Source: Prochlorococcus sp. AG-315-D17 (GTDB taxonomy: Bacteria > Cyanobacteriota > Cyanobacteriia > PCC-6307 > Cyanobiaceae). From it: DNA of 58,605 nt. Numbering within the stretch: the first letter of the stretch is position 1; each line of letters opens with the position of its first letter. The notes under the pieces are model-generated. The model was not told the origin of the DNA. It made no database searches and saw only the letters and a list, made by a program, of their open reading frames with translations. The position numbers and the translations under genes were made by a program. The DNA lies in the NCBI GenBank assembly GCA_003283685.1, contig QBWD01000005.1, forward strand, positions 1 to 58,605, in the 5' to 3' direction. Positions 1 to 10,968 of the stretch are shown here, piece by piece.

Positions 1-2
1 TG

Positions 3-755
3 GAATTTTTTAGGATGGCTGAATTTACAGGTATCAGACCTGCTACTAAGACCACACTTGTAGCATGTCAATTGCTATTACTATTTACACAATTGGCGGC
101 TGTGGGATATGTCTCTGTTGAGATCTCCGAAGCAATTTTACCTTTGTCAGGCGCAGCTATATGTGGATGGTTGCTTCTACAGCCTGTGACAGGATCAATC
201 GCTGATATTGCAGCATCAATATTTGGTTTGTTTTATCTAGGCTTCTTGCCAAGTCACTGGTTAAAACTTAGAAATCTTTTAGAGATTGACTTTAATAATG
301 TTAATTTGATTCCTTTAGATTGGTCCTCATTCATAACATTTGGGATGCTAATAACATTTGCTACGTGTTTAATGATTGTTGGATTTGATATTGGTTCTTT
401 CTTTGTTGGTAAAGGATTTGGTAGTCATTCTCTCTCTCCAATCTCACCTTCTAAAACTATTGAAGGAGCATTTGGAGGTCTATTTTTCTCTTCAACCATA
501 GGAGCATTATTTGGATACATCCTGAGATGGCAGTTTGGTATTTTAATAGGAATATTTATTGGAGTGTTAGTTGCATTATTTTCCCTTGTGGGAGATCTAA
601 CTGAATCCATGATGAAAAGAAATGCTGGATTAAAAGACTCTGGAAATGTTTTGCCTGGACATGGAGGAATTCTAGACCGTATAGATAGTTATTTGTTTAC
701 CCCTGCAATTGTCTTCTATGTTGTTAGGTTGCTATCACCATTGATTATTTCTTAG
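3..755 (+). CDS. cdsA: Phosphatidate cytidylyltransferase, 5' end outside window
   Basis: This enzyme makes CDP-diacylglycerol from phosphatidic acid and CTP, the branch point to phosphatidylglycerol, in the plasma membrane. The visible part is almost entirely hydrophobic helices. Near the C-terminus it carries the CDP-diglyceride synthase signature: an SMMKR stretch, then LKDSG, then PGHGGILDR, with all the expected charged residues. The frame is open back through EFFR to the window edge, and the family is usually about 280 residues, so the ATG at 15 is internal and the true start is upstream. It ends 7 bp before the oppositely oriented next gene, so transcription converges there. Confidence 0.93.
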   Translation, partial: EFFRMAEFTGIRPATKTTLVACQLLLLFTQLAAVGYVSVEISEAILPLSGAAICGWLLLQPVTGSIADIAASIFGLFYLGFLPSHWLKLRNLLEIDFNNVNLIPLDWSSFITFGMLITFATCLMIVGFDIGSFFVGKGFGSHSLSPISPSKTIEGAFGGLFFSSTIGALFGYILRWQFGILIGIFIGVLVALFSLVGDLTESMMKRNAGLKDSGNVLPGHGGILDRIDSYLFTPAIVFYVVRLLSPLIIS

Positions 756-762
756 CTATATA

Positions 763-1395
763 TTAAATACTTGCTTCTGATTGCGCATTTATATTTATTT
801 TATTTTCTATTATATTGATATGATTTATGTATATATTTTCTTCTATAGGTATTGTCATCGAATACATATTATCGATATTTTTTAAATGAATCTTTCCTTC
901 CTTCGATTTTATTTTAACTAATTCAGTCTTGTGATTAGTCTTGTCTTTGTTCGAACCTTTTATTTTAATTATGTTGTTTTCTATTTGGAGATCCGTAAAT
1001 TGACTTAAATTTAAAAGCTTCTGACTGATTAGACATCCAATCCAGTCCCAATTCTGAGAATTAAGCATCTTATTTAATGATTCTCCTGTTAAAGTAATTT
1101 TCATCTTTAATAGGAAGTTATCTTTAGATTTGAGTTGTTTATTTATAATTTGAAAATCAAACCCTAGTTTGCTTGTTTGTAATTCAATATTATTGAAAAT
1201 AAGTTCCTTATAGTTAACTTCTTCTGCCGTAATCTTCATTTCATTTATTTCTCCTTTGATGATTTCTCTATTGCTACTGGAAATATTTATGTTGATATTC
1301 TTGATCATTCTACACTCTTTTTTTAGGAATATTTCTATTCCTTTTTCAATTAGTTTTGAAAGAACTCCCTTCCTTTCTTTTCTCTTTTCTTTCAT
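763..1395 (-). CDS. DUF2993 (LmeA-like) family protein
   Basis: This 210-residue protein has the organisation of the cyanobacterial DUF2993 family: a basic N-terminus without a clear signal peptide, then alternating beta-strand-like segments describing an elongated lipid-binding-type fold. Examples are the NININISSSNREIIKGEINEM and IELQTSKLGFDFQIINKQL regions. Related LmeA proteins act in envelope lipid metabolism, but the role in cyanobacteria is not established. It lies 4 bp downstream of the alpha/beta hydrolase on the same strand and is probably cotranscribed with it. Family assignment is from sequence pattern only. Confidence 0.6.
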   Translation of the reverse strand: MKEKRKERKGVLSKLIEKGIEIFLKKECRMIKNININISSSNREIIKGEINEMKITAEEVNYKELIFNNIELQTSKLGFDFQIINKQLKSKDNFLLKMKITLTGESLNKMLNSQNWDWIGCLISQKLLNLSQFTDLQIENNIIKIKGSNKDKTNHKTELVKIKSKEGKIHLKNIDNMYSMTIPIEENIYINHINIIENKININAQSEASI

Positions 1396-1399
1396 CTAG

Positions 1400-2281
1400 T
1401 TAATCGAACTTTATCCAATGATTAGCTACTAGTTTTGGCTCTTCTAAATGTGGAAGATGTCCTGAATTAGGAGCTATTCTTATGCTTTCCTTATACATTA
1501 TTTTTGTATTTTCTTTTTCATTTTTAGGAATGATTCTGTCATTCTTTCCTAAAAGAATCTTGAGAGGTTGCACTGGTTTTGGCTGCCCGCAATTAGAAAC
1601 ACCACCCTCTAATGCAAATGCAGCTAATGATGAGTGCCAACCTGGGACTTCTAAATGAATAGAGGCAATTTGTTCTTCTGCAGGACCTACGTCTATCTTC
1701 GGATTGGAAAAGGCTTGATTGCACAATCCTTTTCTTATGAATGGTTGGCGAAGAAATAATGCCCCCAAATGATTTAAAGGCCATGGAATTTTTGGATTCC
1801 CTCCTGAAAGTCCTGCTGGAGATAACAGCATTAACTTATTTATTCTGGTTGGATTTTGCCTTGCAAGTTCTAAGGCTAGTGCACCTCCCATTGACGCTCC
1901 TATTACTCCAACAGGAGTGTCACATGAAAGATAGTCTATAATTGAATTCAAGTGTTTCATTATATATTTAAAACCATAATTATTCTCTTTATATCGAGGA
2001 CAAAAACCAAATCCAAATAAATCTGGGATTATTAATTGATAGTTTTCCTTTAAAAGAGGAGCTAAACGCCTAAACTCAAGAAAAGAACTATCGAAACCGT
2101 GTAGAAGTAATATATTTGGACCTTCTCCTGAAACAACTATTGGAAATAAATCTGATTTATTTTTTGAAACTCCTTTAAGTTTTATCCATTCTAGATCAGA
2201 GATAAGTTGCCTTGCTTGTTCATCAATAATCTGATGTTTAATTGAATTTAAATATTCTCTTGATAAATTAGATTGAATCAA
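1400..2281 (-). CDS. Alpha/beta-fold hydrolase
   Basis: The protein has the alpha/beta hydrolase layout. An oxyanion strand reads LLLHGFDSSFLEFR (around residue 60). The nucleophile elbow GASMGG is near residue 130, an acidic residue follows in GKNDRIIP near 250, and the catalytic histidine is in SGHLPHLEEP near 275. The length of 293 residues is normal for single-domain esterases or C-C hydrolases. The substrate cannot be told. Related cyanobacterial enzymes are annotated as esterases or pheophytinase-like proteins. It sits in a minus-strand run with the GldA-like dehydrogenase upstream (28 bp) and the DUF2993 protein downstream (4 bp). Confidence 0.85.
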   Translation of the reverse strand: MIQSNLSREYLNSIKHQIIDEQARQLISDLEWIKLKGVSKNKSDLFPIVVSGEGPNILLLHGFDSSFLEFRRLAPLLKENYQLIIPDLFGFGFCPRYKENNYGFKYIMKHLNSIIDYLSCDTPVGVIGASMGGALALELARQNPTRINKLMLLSPAGLSGGNPKIPWPLNHLGALFLRQPFIRKGLCNQAFSNPKIDVGPAEEQIASIHLEVPGWHSSLAAFALEGGVSNCGQPKPVQPLKILLGKNDRIIPKNEKENTKIMYKESIRIAPNSGHLPHLEEPKLVANHWIKFD

Positions 2282-2309
2282 AGTCTCTTAGTTGAATCAG
2301 ATATGAATT

Positions 2310-3425
2310 TTATTTTACTGTTGAATTAGATTTGATACTTAAATACTCATAGTGGTTTATAGCTTTTAAGAGTGTTTGCTCGTTGACCGTAAATGGAATT
2401 TGATGAATATCTGAGCTGGGGTCGCAGATAAATCTACATGCCTTTATTAGTTCGTTTTGATTTTTATTTTTCAGACCAATTGATTCAATTGAAAGAGGAA
2501 GATTAAGCTTAGACAAAAAACTAATAAGCTGAGTTTTTGCTTGTTTTGGTAACTGACTGTTGGAGTTAAGCTCTTCCAAATGTAACTGTAAAACTATTCC
2601 AAGTCCTACAAGTTCCCCATGTAGAGGCTTGTTTTCATATGTAAGTTGAGTTAAGCCATTGTGGATTGGATGAGCAGCAGCAGTCCTACATTTTGCACCT
2701 CCAAGGCCTCCTATTATCCCAGCTGTTAAGGCACAACCTTCGGCGACTGTTACCCATGAATCGCTTTCTGGATCTGTAAAAGCCTCATATCCATTCAGGA
2801 ATAATTGATCTCTTAAGACACGAGCCATTTGAACGGCTTGTTGGACAAAACCATCTTTGCTTGAATTACTTGTTAGGGAGGCCTCGTACCATTTAGCAAG
2901 GGCATCAGCAATACCGCTTGCTAGCGTCCTTGTTGGAGCACTGCGAACAAACTGGTGGTCAAAGATCAATAACTCTGGACATTTCTTTAAACTAATGTCT
3001 TTTATAAATGCTCCTTCAGAGGAATAGACATTTGCTAGGGCAGTCCATCCTGCACAAGTAGAAGCACTTAAAGGCACTGTTATGCAGTTGATTGATAGCT
3101 TGTCTGCAATTAACTTTCCAGCATCCAACACTTTTCCTCCTCCAGATGCAATTATTCCATCACATGAATTTATCCTGCAAATCTCACATGCTTTATCTAT
3201 ATCTGAGTCACAGCAATCATAATTTAATTCAAAAGTAGTTGGGGTTAAACCTATATTTAAAAGATCACTTTTTAATGAGTCTCTAATACTTTTAGTTGCA
3301 CTACTTCTTCCAATAATTAAGGGACTTTTAGATATCTCAGGTATATATTTCTGACCTTCTTCCCAAGCTAATTCGCCTCTTATTACTCTCTTCGGTGAGA
3401 TACTGTGAATATTCAATAAGGACAT
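2310..3425 (-). CDS. Glycerol dehydrogenase-like (iron-containing alcohol dehydrogenase superfamily)
   Basis: This 371-residue protein belongs to the glycerol dehydrogenase branch of the iron/zinc alcohol dehydrogenases. The NAD-binding loop reads GGGKVLDAGK near residue 95. The family block PLSASTCAGWTALANVYSSE follows near 120. Metal ligands are visible as the Asp in IADALAKW (near 170) and the histidines in HPIHNGLTQL and LHGELVG (near 255-270). It should oxidise a polyol or reduce a ketone with NAD(H), but the substrate is unknown. Length is typical. It lies 21 bp downstream of clpC on the same strand. Confidence 0.82.
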   Translation of the reverse strand: MSLLNIHSISPKRVIRGELAWEEGQKYIPEISKSPLIIGRSSATKSIRDSLKSDLLNIGLTPTTFELNYDCCDSDIDKACEICRINSCDGIIASGGGKVLDAGKLIADKLSINCITVPLSASTCAGWTALANVYSSEGAFIKDISLKKCPELLIFDHQFVRSAPTRTLASGIADALAKWYEASLTSNSSKDGFVQQAVQMARVLRDQLFLNGYEAFTDPESDSWVTVAEGCALTAGIIGGLGGAKCRTAAAHPIHNGLTQLTYENKPLHGELVGLGIVLQLHLEELNSNSQLPKQAKTQLISFLSKLNLPLSIESIGLKNKNQNELIKACRFICDPSSDIHQIPFTVNEQTLLKAINHYEYLSIKSNSTVK

Positions 3426-3446
3426 CTCTTTATTATTCTAGATATT

Positions 3447-6014
3447 CTAGAAAGTTGCACTAGCAAGTTCAGGTGTTGAGCTGTTTTCCCCTATATGCCT
3501 AACAATCACCTTTTTATTTTCGTCTATATCTACTACTGCTTTGTCACCATCTTTTATTCTTCCAGAAAGAACTTCTTCAGCAAGACTATCTTCTAATAAT
3601 CTCATCACAGCTCTTCTTAGTGGCCTTGCTCCGTAAGAGGGATTGTAACCTTCTTCAACCAACCTTTCCTTGAAATCTTCTGAAACAGTTAGGGCTATTC
3701 CTTTTTCTTTTATTCTTGAAAAGACTTCTTTTAGCATTATTTCAGCTATATCTTTTACTTCATTCCTAGTGAGTTGTCGGAACACTATGATTTCATCCAG
3801 TCTATTTAAAAACTCTGGGCGGAAATATTGTTTGAGTTCTTCATTGACTAATGATTTAATTCTGTTGTATTGGCTATCTTCTATATTTTCTCCTGAGAAA
3901 TCAAATCCCAAGCCACCTCCACCTTTCTCAATAACTTTTGAACCAATATTAGAAGTCATAATTATTAATGTATTTTTGAAATCTACTGTTCTTCCTTTTG
4001 AATCAGTCAGACGACCTTCCTCTAGTAATTGAAGCAGAAGATTGAAGACATCTGGATGAGCTTTTTCTATTTCATCAAAAAGTACAACTGTGTATGGTCT
4101 TCTTCTAACAGCTTCAGTTAGTTGTCCTCCTTCATTAAATCCTACATAGCCAGGAGGGGAACCTATGAGTTTACTTACAGTATGCCTTTCCATAAATTCA
4201 GACATATCTAAGCGAATCATTGCTTCTTCACTTCCAAAGAAATATGTAGCTAGAGCCTTAGTTAATTCTGTTTTCCCTACACCAGTTGGGCCTGAAAAAA
4301 TAAAACTTGCAATGGGTCTATTGGGGTTTTTAAGACCAACTCTTGCTCTTCTGATTGCTTTTGAGACTGCTTTAACAGCTTCATCTTGCCCTATTAATCT
4401 TTGATGCAAGGTGTCTTCCATATTTAAAAGCTTTACTGATTCACTTTCAGTAAGTTTTTGTACAGGGACTCCAGTCCAAGAAGCAACAATTTGAGCAATA
4501 TCTTCTTCGTTAACTATTGGTTGTGAAACTTTTGATTGATTTTCTTTTTCCAGGTTATTTTCTTCATTTTCAATTTGAACTTCTGTTTTATTAGAAGAGT
4601 CAGATTGTAGATTTGGCGTTGTCTTTTGTCTGATCTCTTGTAGTAGATTTTTAATCTTATCTCTTAAAGCTATTTCCTTTTCTCTAAGTTCTCCTGCCTG
4701 TGCAAAATCTTGGCCTCTAATGGCTTCTTCTTTTTCTTTTTGTATTTTCCTTAGTTCCTTATCAACTTCTTTAGCTTCAGGAGGCAATTTTGAGTTTAGT
4801 AATCTAACTCTGCTTCCAGCTTCATCTATTAGGTCAATTGCTTTATCAGGTAGGAAACGATCAGAAATGTATCTATCTCCAAGATTTGCAGCTGCATCTA
4901 AAGCTCCGTCAGTAATTTTCAGCCTGTGATGTTGCTCATATCTTTCCCTTAGTCCTCGAAGTATTTCAATAGTATCTTTTATTGATGGCTCTCCAATCAT
5001 TACAGGTTGAAACCTTCTCTCAAGGGCAGCATCTCTTTCAATATGTTTGCGATATTCATCGAGAGTTGTTGCACCTATACATTGAAGTTCTCCTCTGGCA
5101 AGTGCCGGCTTAAGTATGTTTGCAGCATCTATTGCGCCTTCAGCAGCTCCAGCGCCAATGAGGGTATGAACTTCATCGATAACAAGAATTACGTTCCCCG
5201 CAGATTTTATCTCCTCCATTATTTTCTTTAATCTTTCTTCAAACTCTCCTCTATATTTGGTACCAGCAACAAGAAGACCTATGTCAAGAGTTAAGACTCT
5301 TTTTTCTTCAAGTATGTCAGGTATGTTCCCTTGCTGAATACGTTGGGCAAGTCCTTCTGCTATGGCTGTTTTTCCAACTCCAGGCTCTCCAATTAAAACA
5401 GGATTATTTTTTGTTCTTCTACCTAATATTTGTATCACACGATCTATTTCATCGTGTCTCCCTACAACAGGGTCTAGTTTTGATTCACTAGCTAAATTAG
5501 TTAGATTAGTGCCAAACTCATCAAGAGTTGATGTCTTGACAGAGCCTTTAGACCCTCCTCCACCAGTGCTAACTTCAGCTGTCTCTCCAAGCATCCGAAC
5601 AACTTGAGTTCTTACTTTAGTTAAATCAACTCCTAGGTTTTCTAGAACTCTCGCTGCAACTCCTTCACCTTCTCTGATAAGTCCCAGCAATAAATGTTCT
5701 GTTCCAATGTAATTATGCCCAAGTTGACGAGCTTCTTCCAATGAAAGTTCAAGAACTCTTTTAGCTCTAGGGGTGAAAGGTATTTCGACAGCGACAAAAC
5801 CAGATCCTCTGCCAATTATCTTTTCAACTTCAACTCTAGAATCTTTAAGATTCACTCCCATAGATTTAAGTACTTTGGCGGCCACACCGGTCCCTTCTCC
5901 TATTAGCCCTAATAGGATTTGCTCAGTCCCTACGAAATTATGCCCAAGACGTCGCGCTTCTTCTTGAGCAAGCATGATCACTTTTATTGCTTTTTCAGTA
6001 AACCTCTCAAACAT
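3447..6014 (-). CDS. clpC: ATP-dependent Clp protease ATPase subunit ClpC
   Basis: ClpC is the Hsp100 unfoldase that feeds substrates to the ClpP/R peptidase. Two Clp-N repeats occupy about residues 1-145 ([13 protein letters not shown] and [13 protein letters not shown]). AAA domain 1 has Walker [16 protein letters not shown] near 208. A coiled middle domain with a UVR-like stretch ([17 protein letters not shown]) follows. AAA domain 2 has Walker [15 protein letters not shown] near 565, and the C-terminal domain ends the protein. At 855 residues it is full length. A short acidic and polar insert (around 480-510) is family-variable. It is preceded by a 199-bp AT-rich spacer shared with rimI, and probably has its own promoter there. 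Confidence 0.97.
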   Translation of the reverse strand: MFERFTEKAIKVIMLAQEEARRLGHNFVGTEQILLGLIGEGTGVAAKVLKSMGVNLKDSRVEVEKIIGRGSGFVAVEIPFTPRAKRVLELSLEEARQLGHNYIGTEHLLLGLIREGEGVAARVLENLGVDLTKVRTQVVRMLGETAEVSTGGGGSKGSVKTSTLDEFGTNLTNLASESKLDPVVGRHDEIDRVIQILGRRTKNNPVLIGEPGVGKTAIAEGLAQRIQQGNIPDILEEKRVLTLDIGLLVAGTKYRGEFEERLKKIMEEIKSAGNVILVIDEVHTLIGAGAAEGAIDAANILKPALARGELQCIGATTLDEYRKHIERDAALERRFQPVMIGEPSIKDTIEILRGLRERYEQHHRLKITDGALDAAANLGDRYISDRFLPDKAIDLIDEAGSRVRLLNSKLPPEAKEVDKELRKIQKEKEEAIRGQDFAQAGELREKEIALRDKIKNLLQEIRQKTTPNLQSDSSNKTEVQIENEENNLEKENQSKVSQPIVNEEDIAQIVASWTGVPVQKLTESESVKLLNMEDTLHQRLIGQDEAVKAVSKAIRRARVGLKNPNRPIASFIFSGPTGVGKTELTKALATYFFGSEEAMIRLDMSEFMERHTVSKLIGSPPGYVGFNEGGQLTEAVRRRPYTVVLFDEIEKAHPDVFNLLLQLLEEGRLTDSKGRTVDFKNTLIIMTSNIGSKVIEKGGGGLGFDFSGENIEDSQYNRIKSLVNEELKQYFRPEFLNRLDEIIVFRQLTRNEVKDIAEIMLKEVFSRIKEKGIALTVSEDFKERLVEEGYNPSYGARPLRRAVMRLLEDSLAEEVLSGRIKDGDKAVVDIDENKKVIVRHIGENSSTPELASATF

Positions 6015-6213
6015 TTGGCTTTGGCCTTTTTTATTACATCCAATTTATCAGGGTTAAGTATGAAATGTGTACGGTTAGGTTTTTTTTTATAAATGATAAA
6101 TATTGCATGAAGGTGTGGAAAGAAAAAATAAAATTATTTTTGATCCAAAACTGAGTTGTCATTCTCTTTGTGGTTTCGGAAAACCGTACTTAATTAAAAC
6201 TTCTAGGAATTTT

Positions 6214-6654
6214 TCAAGTTAGATTTTTCACGAAAATAAGAGCATTACTTCCGTCTCTGTAGAGTTGTGAACGATGCCCAGTCACTTTGAAACCCAAATT
6301 TTTATATAAGGCTTTCGCTGGTTCATTTGTTTCTTTAACCTCCAATATTATTTTACTTATTCCTTGGAATTTTGCTCTGTCAATGATACTTGATAAAGTT
6401 AAATTCCCTAATCCTTTCCTAAGATGTAAAGGATTAACGACTAAGACTGTTATGTGTAATTCATTTAAAACAAACCAACCTGAACAAATAGCAAGAAGTT
6501 TTTCTGATTCAAATGCTCCTAAACAAATCCTCTTAGGGTCTCTTATCTCCCTTTCCCATTGAGATTTTGTCCATAAACCCTTAAAAGTATTTTGATCTAG
6601 CTCAATACATAGGCCCAGATGCTTTGTCTCTAAAGGAATTATTATTACTTCCAT
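6214..6654 (-). CDS. rimI: Ribosomal protein alanine N-acetyltransferase-like GNAT protein
   Basis: This 146-residue protein is a single GNAT domain. The acetyl-CoA pyrophosphate loop reads VNPLHLRKGLG near residue 75-85. It is followed by the RimI-typical ILEVKETNEPAKALYKNLGF, in which the Glu/Asn and Tyr positions are conserved. RimI acetylates the N-terminus of ribosomal protein S18, and cyanobacterial homologues may have a wider range. The gene is divergent from lysA (101 bp apart) and parallel to clpC. Confidence 0.8.
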   Translation of the reverse strand: MEVIIIPLETKHLGLCIELDQNTFKGLWTKSQWEREIRDPKRICLGAFESEKLLAICSGWFVLNELHITVLVVNPLHLRKGLGNLTLSSIIDRAKFQGISKIILEVKETNEPAKALYKNLGFKVTGHRSQLYRDGSNALIFVKNLT

Positions 6655-6755
6655 TATTTGATCTTAATTTAATTCGCGCATCTTTTTCCAAAAATAATAC
6701 TAATTTCTCCAATTGATCTCTAGATTAATGAAATAATTATAAGCAAAATTTTTCA

Positions 6756-8123
6756 ATGCTTGATCTAGTCAGGGCTTATGAACCAAATAAGGATGTTGAA
6801 AGTCCAAACCGAAATGTATCTCCTCTTTCTAGTGAAATCAATGAGAATGGAAAATTAGTAATAGGGGGATGTGTATTGAGTGATCTAGCTGAAAAATATG
6901 GAACACCACTTTATGTATTAGATGAATTATCCCTTAGAACAGCTTGTATAGCGTATAAAAGAGCTTTAAAAAAACACTATCCTGCCGCATCTCTACCTCT
7001 ATATGCATCAAAAGCCAATAGTTCTTTAGCAATTAGTAGTCTGGTTTCTAATGAAGGGTTTGGACTTGATGCTGTATCTGAAGGAGAATTAATTACTGCT
7101 TTAAAAGGAGGGGTTCAAGGAGATAAAATTGTTTTCCATGGTAATAATAAATCAGATGAAGAATTAGATTTTGCTTATAAAAATAATGTGATAATTGTTT
7201 TAGATAATTATCATGATATTGCAAGGTTAAAAAATATTGCTTCGGAGAGTAATCCCGCAAAATTAATGTTGCGTTTTACTCCTGGAATTGAATGTCATAC
7301 TCATGAATATATAAGAACAGGTCATTTAGATAGCAAATTTGGGTTTGATCCAGATGAGGTCGTAGATGTTTTGAAAACTTTAAAGAAATATAAATGGGCT
7401 AACCTAACTGGTCTTCATGCACATATTGGATCACAGATTTTTGAGATCCAGCCACATAAAGATCTTGCAGGAGTTATGGCAGACACTTTAAAGATAGCTC
7501 GCGAAATTGGTCATCCAATAAATGATTTAAACTTAGGGGGTGGGCTGGGAATTAAGTATGTTGAAAATGATAATCCTCCATCAATTGATAAGTGGATAGC
7601 AGTTATTTCGAAGGCTGTTTTTGATTCCTGTAGAGAAAGGAATCTTGAATTGCCAAGATTAATGTGTGAGCCAGGAAGGTCACTAGTGGCAAATTCAGGG
7701 CTCACTATTTATAAAATTGGTGCCAGAAAAGTTGTTCCTGGAGTAAGAACTTATCTTTCTATTGATGGAGGGATGAGTGACAATCCTCGCCCAATAACCT
7801 ATCAATCTCTTTATTCTGCTTGTTTAGTAGATAAACCCTTTGATACTAATATTGAAAAAGTTACTATCGCTGGCAAACATTGTGAGTCAGGAGATGTTTT
7901 GTTGAAAGATTTTCCACTTCCAGTTGCTGAAAGTGGAGATTTTCTTGCTGTTTTCGGAACAGGAGCTTATAACTATTCAATGAGTTCCAATTACAATAGG
8001 ATTCCTAGGCCAGCGACTATAATAGTTTGCGAAGGAATGGCAGAATTGACTCAAAAGAGGGAATCTTCTGAAGATCTATTGAGATTAGATGTACTTCCTG
8101 ATCGCTTTATTGTCCAAAGTTAG
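6756..8123 (+). CDS. lysA: Diaminopimelate decarboxylase
   Basis: A PLP enzyme that catalyses the last step of lysine synthesis, meso-diaminopimelate to lysine. The PLP lysine lies in LYASKANS near residue 85. The glycine-rich phosphate loop is LNLGGGLGIKY near 255. The substrate loop CEPGRSLVA is near 305, and CESGDVL near 375 supplies the active-site Cys of the partner subunit. At 455 residues it is full length, with a 25-residue N-terminal extension common in cyanobacteria. It starts a plus-strand run (lysA, cdaA, uppS) that mixes lysine, cyclic-di-AMP and undecaprenyl phosphate genes. Confidence 0.95.
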   Translation: MLDLVRAYEPNKDVESPNRNVSPLSSEINENGKLVIGGCVLSDLAEKYGTPLYVLDELSLRTACIAYKRALKKHYPAASLPLYASKANSSLAISSLVSNEGFGLDAVSEGELITALKGGVQGDKIVFHGNNKSDEELDFAYKNNVIIVLDNYHDIARLKNIASESNPAKLMLRFTPGIECHTHEYIRTGHLDSKFGFDPDEVVDVLKTLKKYKWANLTGLHAHIGSQIFEIQPHKDLAGVMADTLKIAREIGHPINDLNLGGGLGIKYVENDNPPSIDKWIAVISKAVFDSCRERNLELPRLMCEPGRSLVANSGLTIYKIGARKVVPGVRTYLSIDGGMSDNPRPITYQSLYSACLVDKPFDTNIEKVTIAGKHCESGDVLLKDFPLPVAESGDFLAVFGTGAYNYSMSSNYNRIPRPATIIVCEGMAELTQKRESSEDLLRLDVLPDRFIVQS

Positions 8124-8152
8124 GTAAGTTAAAAAAAGGTTGGGGGATAGGA

Positions 8153-9058
8153 GTGAATTTTTGGTGGTTTATAAATTTGCGCGTACTCCTGGATGTATTG
8201 TTTGCTTCTGCTCTTGGTGTTCTTCTCTTCACAAGAGTTAAAGAACCAAGAACTTTATGGTTATTAAGGGGATATCTTTTTTTAGTTTCTTTGGCTTGGT
8301 TTGTCCAAAGATTTGCCAATTTACCAATCACCTCAAAACTAGTTGATGCTCTCGTATTAGCTTGTTCCTTATCGTTGGCAATTTTATGGCAAGGAGAATT
8401 AAGAAGGTTGATGGAATTATTGGGAACAGGACGATTAGCTGTGATTTTAGGTAACACTCAAAAGGAATTCCGCGCAAGCTCTAATACTTTTGCTCAATTG
8501 ACTGAAGCAGCTGGACGATTATCTCAGAACAGAAAAGGGGCTCTTATCGTTGTTGATATAGGTAGTGACTTACGACCGGAGGATTTCCTTTTCTCTGGAG
8601 TTCCGATTGATGCCCAATTATCAACAGAGTTATTGCTAAATCTCTTTGCAGCTGATACCCCTCTTCATGATGGCGCTGTGCTAGTCAAAGGTAATCGGAT
8701 TATTTCAGCAGGAGTAATTTTACCCCTTTCAAGGCAAGGTATTAGTCGCTATGGGACTAGACATTTAGCTGCTTTAGGAATTACTGAAAGATTTGATCGA
8801 TGTATTTGTGTAGTTGTTTCAGAAGAATCAGGTACTTTGTCATTAGCAAGTCAAGGTCGTCTTGAAAGGCCAATTACTAGTAGTAGATTGCTTGATCTCC
8901 TTAATGAATTAGTGGATTCTACCGTCACCTCTTCAGTCTCAAAGACAGTTAACATGAATGCTACATCTAAAGCTAAATCTTCAAAGATTGATTCAAAAGT
9001 TGGCCAAGTGAGAGTTAATCTTGTGAAAAATAATGGTAGTAAGGAGACCTCAAAGTGA
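8153..9058 (+). CDS. cdaA: Membrane diadenylate cyclase (c-di-AMP synthase)
   Basis: Converts two ATP to cyclic-di-AMP, a second messenger for potassium and osmotic balance. The N-terminal 80 residues contain hydrophobic helices ([32 protein letters not shown]). The DAC domain follows with LHDGAVLV (DGA motif, near 170) and [13 protein letters not shown] (RHR-type motif, near 200). The last 50 residues are Ser/Lys/Thr-rich and probably disordered. The start is GTG at 8153 preceded by GGGGGATAGGA. Its stop overlaps the uppS start by 4 bp, so the two are probably translationally coupled. Confidence 0.93.
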   Translation: MNFWWFINLRVLLDVLFASALGVLLFTRVKEPRTLWLLRGYLFLVSLAWFVQRFANLPITSKLVDALVLACSLSLAILWQGELRRLMELLGTGRLAVILGNTQKEFRASSNTFAQLTEAAGRLSQNRKGALIVVDIGSDLRPEDFLFSGVPIDAQLSTELLLNLFAADTPLHDGAVLVKGNRIISAGVILPLSRQGISRYGTRHLAALGITERFDRCICVVVSEESGTLSLASQGRLERPITSSRLLDLLNELVDSTVTSSVSKTVNMNATSKAKSSKIDSKVGQVRVNLVKNNGSKETSK

Positions 9059-9825
9059 CTTATTCTTCCGTGATAAGTACTGATAAGGCGAAAAGGGTTT
9101 GTCCATTCCCTAGTGAATTGGATCCTTTTCGAATGCCAGACCATATTGCTGTAATTATGGATGGAAATGGAAGGTGGGCAAAATCACGGAAATTACCAAG
9201 ATCAATTGGACATTCAGCTGGAGTTGAGTCTCTTAAAACGACTTTGAGATTATGTAGTAATTGGGGAATAGGAGCTTTAACTGTTTACGCCTTCTCAACT
9301 GAAAATTGGTCGAGGCCAAGTGAAGAAGTCAATTTTTTAATGACACTTTTTGAGAGTGTTCTTCAACGTGAATTGACAAATTTAAAACTTGAGGAGGTTC
9401 GAATTAATTTCCTTGGAGATATTGAGCCTCTTCCTGAATCACTAAAGACACTAATACTTGAAGCAATTGAATCAACATCTTCTAACAAAGGGATTCATTT
9501 TAATGTTTGTACTAACTATGGAGGTCGAAGGGAGCTTGTCCTTGCTGCTCAGAAATTGGCAGAACGCTCAGTAAAAGGAGAACTTGATCCTTCTTTAATA
9601 GATGAGAACGTTTTTGCTTCTGAATTGTTTACAGCAAGTGAAGTGGATCCAGACTTGCTAATCAGAACTAGTGGTGAAAAAAGAATAAGCAACTTTTTGT
9701 TATGGCAATTGGCTTACGCTGAGATACATGTAACAGATATTTTATGGCCCGATTTTGATGCAGTTGCTCTTACTAAGGCTCTTCTTGACTACCAATCAAG
9801 AAGAAGAAGATTTGGTGGAGTATAA
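9055..9825 (+). CDS. uppS: Isoprenyl transferase (undecaprenyl diphosphate synthase)
   Basis: Makes the long-chain cis-polyprenyl diphosphate carrier for peptidoglycan and glycan synthesis by adding isopentenyl units. The catalytic block [20 protein letters not shown] (near residue 27-47) holds the conserved Asp and Arg residues. [11 protein letters not shown] is near 78, and [18 protein letters not shown] near 200 contains the RTSGExRxSxFLLWQ signature. At 256 residues it is full length. The GTG start at 9055 lies inside the cdaA stop, giving a 4-bp overlap. Confidence 0.96.
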   Translation: MTYSSVISTDKAKRVCPFPSELDPFRMPDHIAVIMDGNGRWAKSRKLPRSIGHSAGVESLKTTLRLCSNWGIGALTVYAFSTENWSRPSEEVNFLMTLFESVLQRELTNLKLEEVRINFLGDIEPLPESLKTLILEAIESTSSNKGIHFNVCTNYGGRRELVLAAQKLAERSVKGELDPSLIDENVFASELFTASEVDPDLLIRTSGEKRISNFLLWQLAYAEIHVTDILWPDFDAVALTKALLDYQSRRRRFGGV

Positions 9826-9860
9826 CTAATTAATTGCTTAAATATTAATTTTCTGATTTT

Positions 9861-9880
9861 TTGTAGAACATAAGCTACAA
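9861..9880. promoter_or_regulatory. Inverted repeat upstream of bioB
   Basis: TTGTAG, eight bases, CTACAA: perfect 6-bp arms 39 bp before the bioB start. It could be an operator or simply chance in AT-rich DNA. It does not match the BirA operator pattern as I know it. Confidence 0.25.
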
Positions 9881-9918
9881 CTAAAGCAGACGTAATACTT
9901 TTTATATTCAAAATCTGT

Positions 9919-10962
9919 ATGACTCTGATGAATCACAACGTTCAACAAGCTAATAAAGTTACTTCAAAGGAAGATTCTCTTTTAGATTTTAATTGCATAA
10001 AAGGAGGAGATCTTCGTCATGATTGGTCTGTAGAGGAAATAAAAGAAATACTTGATCTGCCTTTAATGGATTTGCTCTGGAGAGCTCAAATAGTGCATCG
10101 CTCTTACAACCCAGGTTATAAGGTTCAACTTGCCTCTCTTTTAAGTGTAAAAACAGGAGGATGTTCAGAAGATTGTGCATATTGTCCGCAGTCTGTCCAC
10201 AGCGAAACGAAGGTTGAACCGATCCCTCCGCAGCAAGTTAAATCAGTACTAGAGAAAGCACGAGCAGCGAAAGATGCTGGGGCGGATAGATTTTGTATGG
10301 GTTGGGCTTGGCGTGAGATAAAAGATGGGAAAGCGTTTGATTCAATGCTTGAGATGATTAGAGGTGTTAGGAACCTAGACCTTGAAGCATGTGTTACAGC
10401 TGGAATGATCACAGATGATCAGGCTTCTAGATTGGCAGAGGCGGGTTTAACAGCTTATAACCATAATCTAGATACCAGCCCTGAACACTACTCCAACATA
10501 ATTTCAACAAGAACATACAAAGATCGACTTGAAACTTTGAGAAGAGTTCGTACTGCTGGAATTACTGTATGTTGTGGTGGAATTATTGGAATGGGAGAAT
10601 CAATCTCTGACAGAGCATCTTTATTAAAAGTTTTAGCTACTTTAGATCCGCATCCTGAGAGTGTTCCTATTAATGCTTTGGTAGCTGTAGAGGGTACTCC
10701 TATGGAAGATTTATCTTCTATAGATCCATTAGAGATGGTTCGTATGGTCGCTACAGCAAGGATTATTATGCCTGAGAGTCGGATTCGACTTAGTGCTGGA
10801 AGACAACAATTAGGTAGGGAAGCTCAAGTACTTTGTCTTCAATCTGGAGCCGATTCAATTTTCTATGGAGATACACTTTTGACTACTAGTAATCCAGAGG
10901 TAGAGGCTGATCGCAAACTTTTGTCAGATGCTGGAGTTCACGCAAGCTTTTCACTAAAATAA
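9919..10962 (+). CDS. bioB: Biotin synthase
   Basis: A radical-SAM enzyme that inserts sulfur into dethiobiotin. The SAM-binding 4Fe-4S motif is CSEDCAYC, preceded by KTGG, near residue 80. The downstream signature residues are present in the [19 protein letters not shown] and GGIIGMGES segments, and the C-terminus has [13 protein letters not shown] sequence ([14 protein letters not shown]). At 347 residues it is of normal length. An upstream 93-bp spacer carries a small inverted repeat. The next gene starts 6 bp after its stop, so they are probably one transcript. Confidence 0.97.
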   Translation: MTLMNHNVQQANKVTSKEDSLLDFNCIKGGDLRHDWSVEEIKEILDLPLMDLLWRAQIVHRSYNPGYKVQLASLLSVKTGGCSEDCAYCPQSVHSETKVEPIPPQQVKSVLEKARAAKDAGADRFCMGWAWREIKDGKAFDSMLEMIRGVRNLDLEACVTAGMITDDQASRLAEAGLTAYNHNLDTSPEHYSNIISTRTYKDRLETLRRVRTAGITVCCGGIIGMGESISDRASLLKVLATLDPHPESVPINALVAVEGTPMEDLSSIDPLEMVRMVATARIIMPESRIRLSAGRQQLGREAQVLCLQSGADSIFYGDTLLTTSNPEVEADRKLLSDAGVHASFSLK

Positions 10963-10968
10963 TTAAAT

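Noticed and set aside
5007..5231. Antisense open frames within clpC and other long genes
   Set aside because: They lie opposite strongly conserved coding sequence and encode nothing recognisable; treated as shadows.
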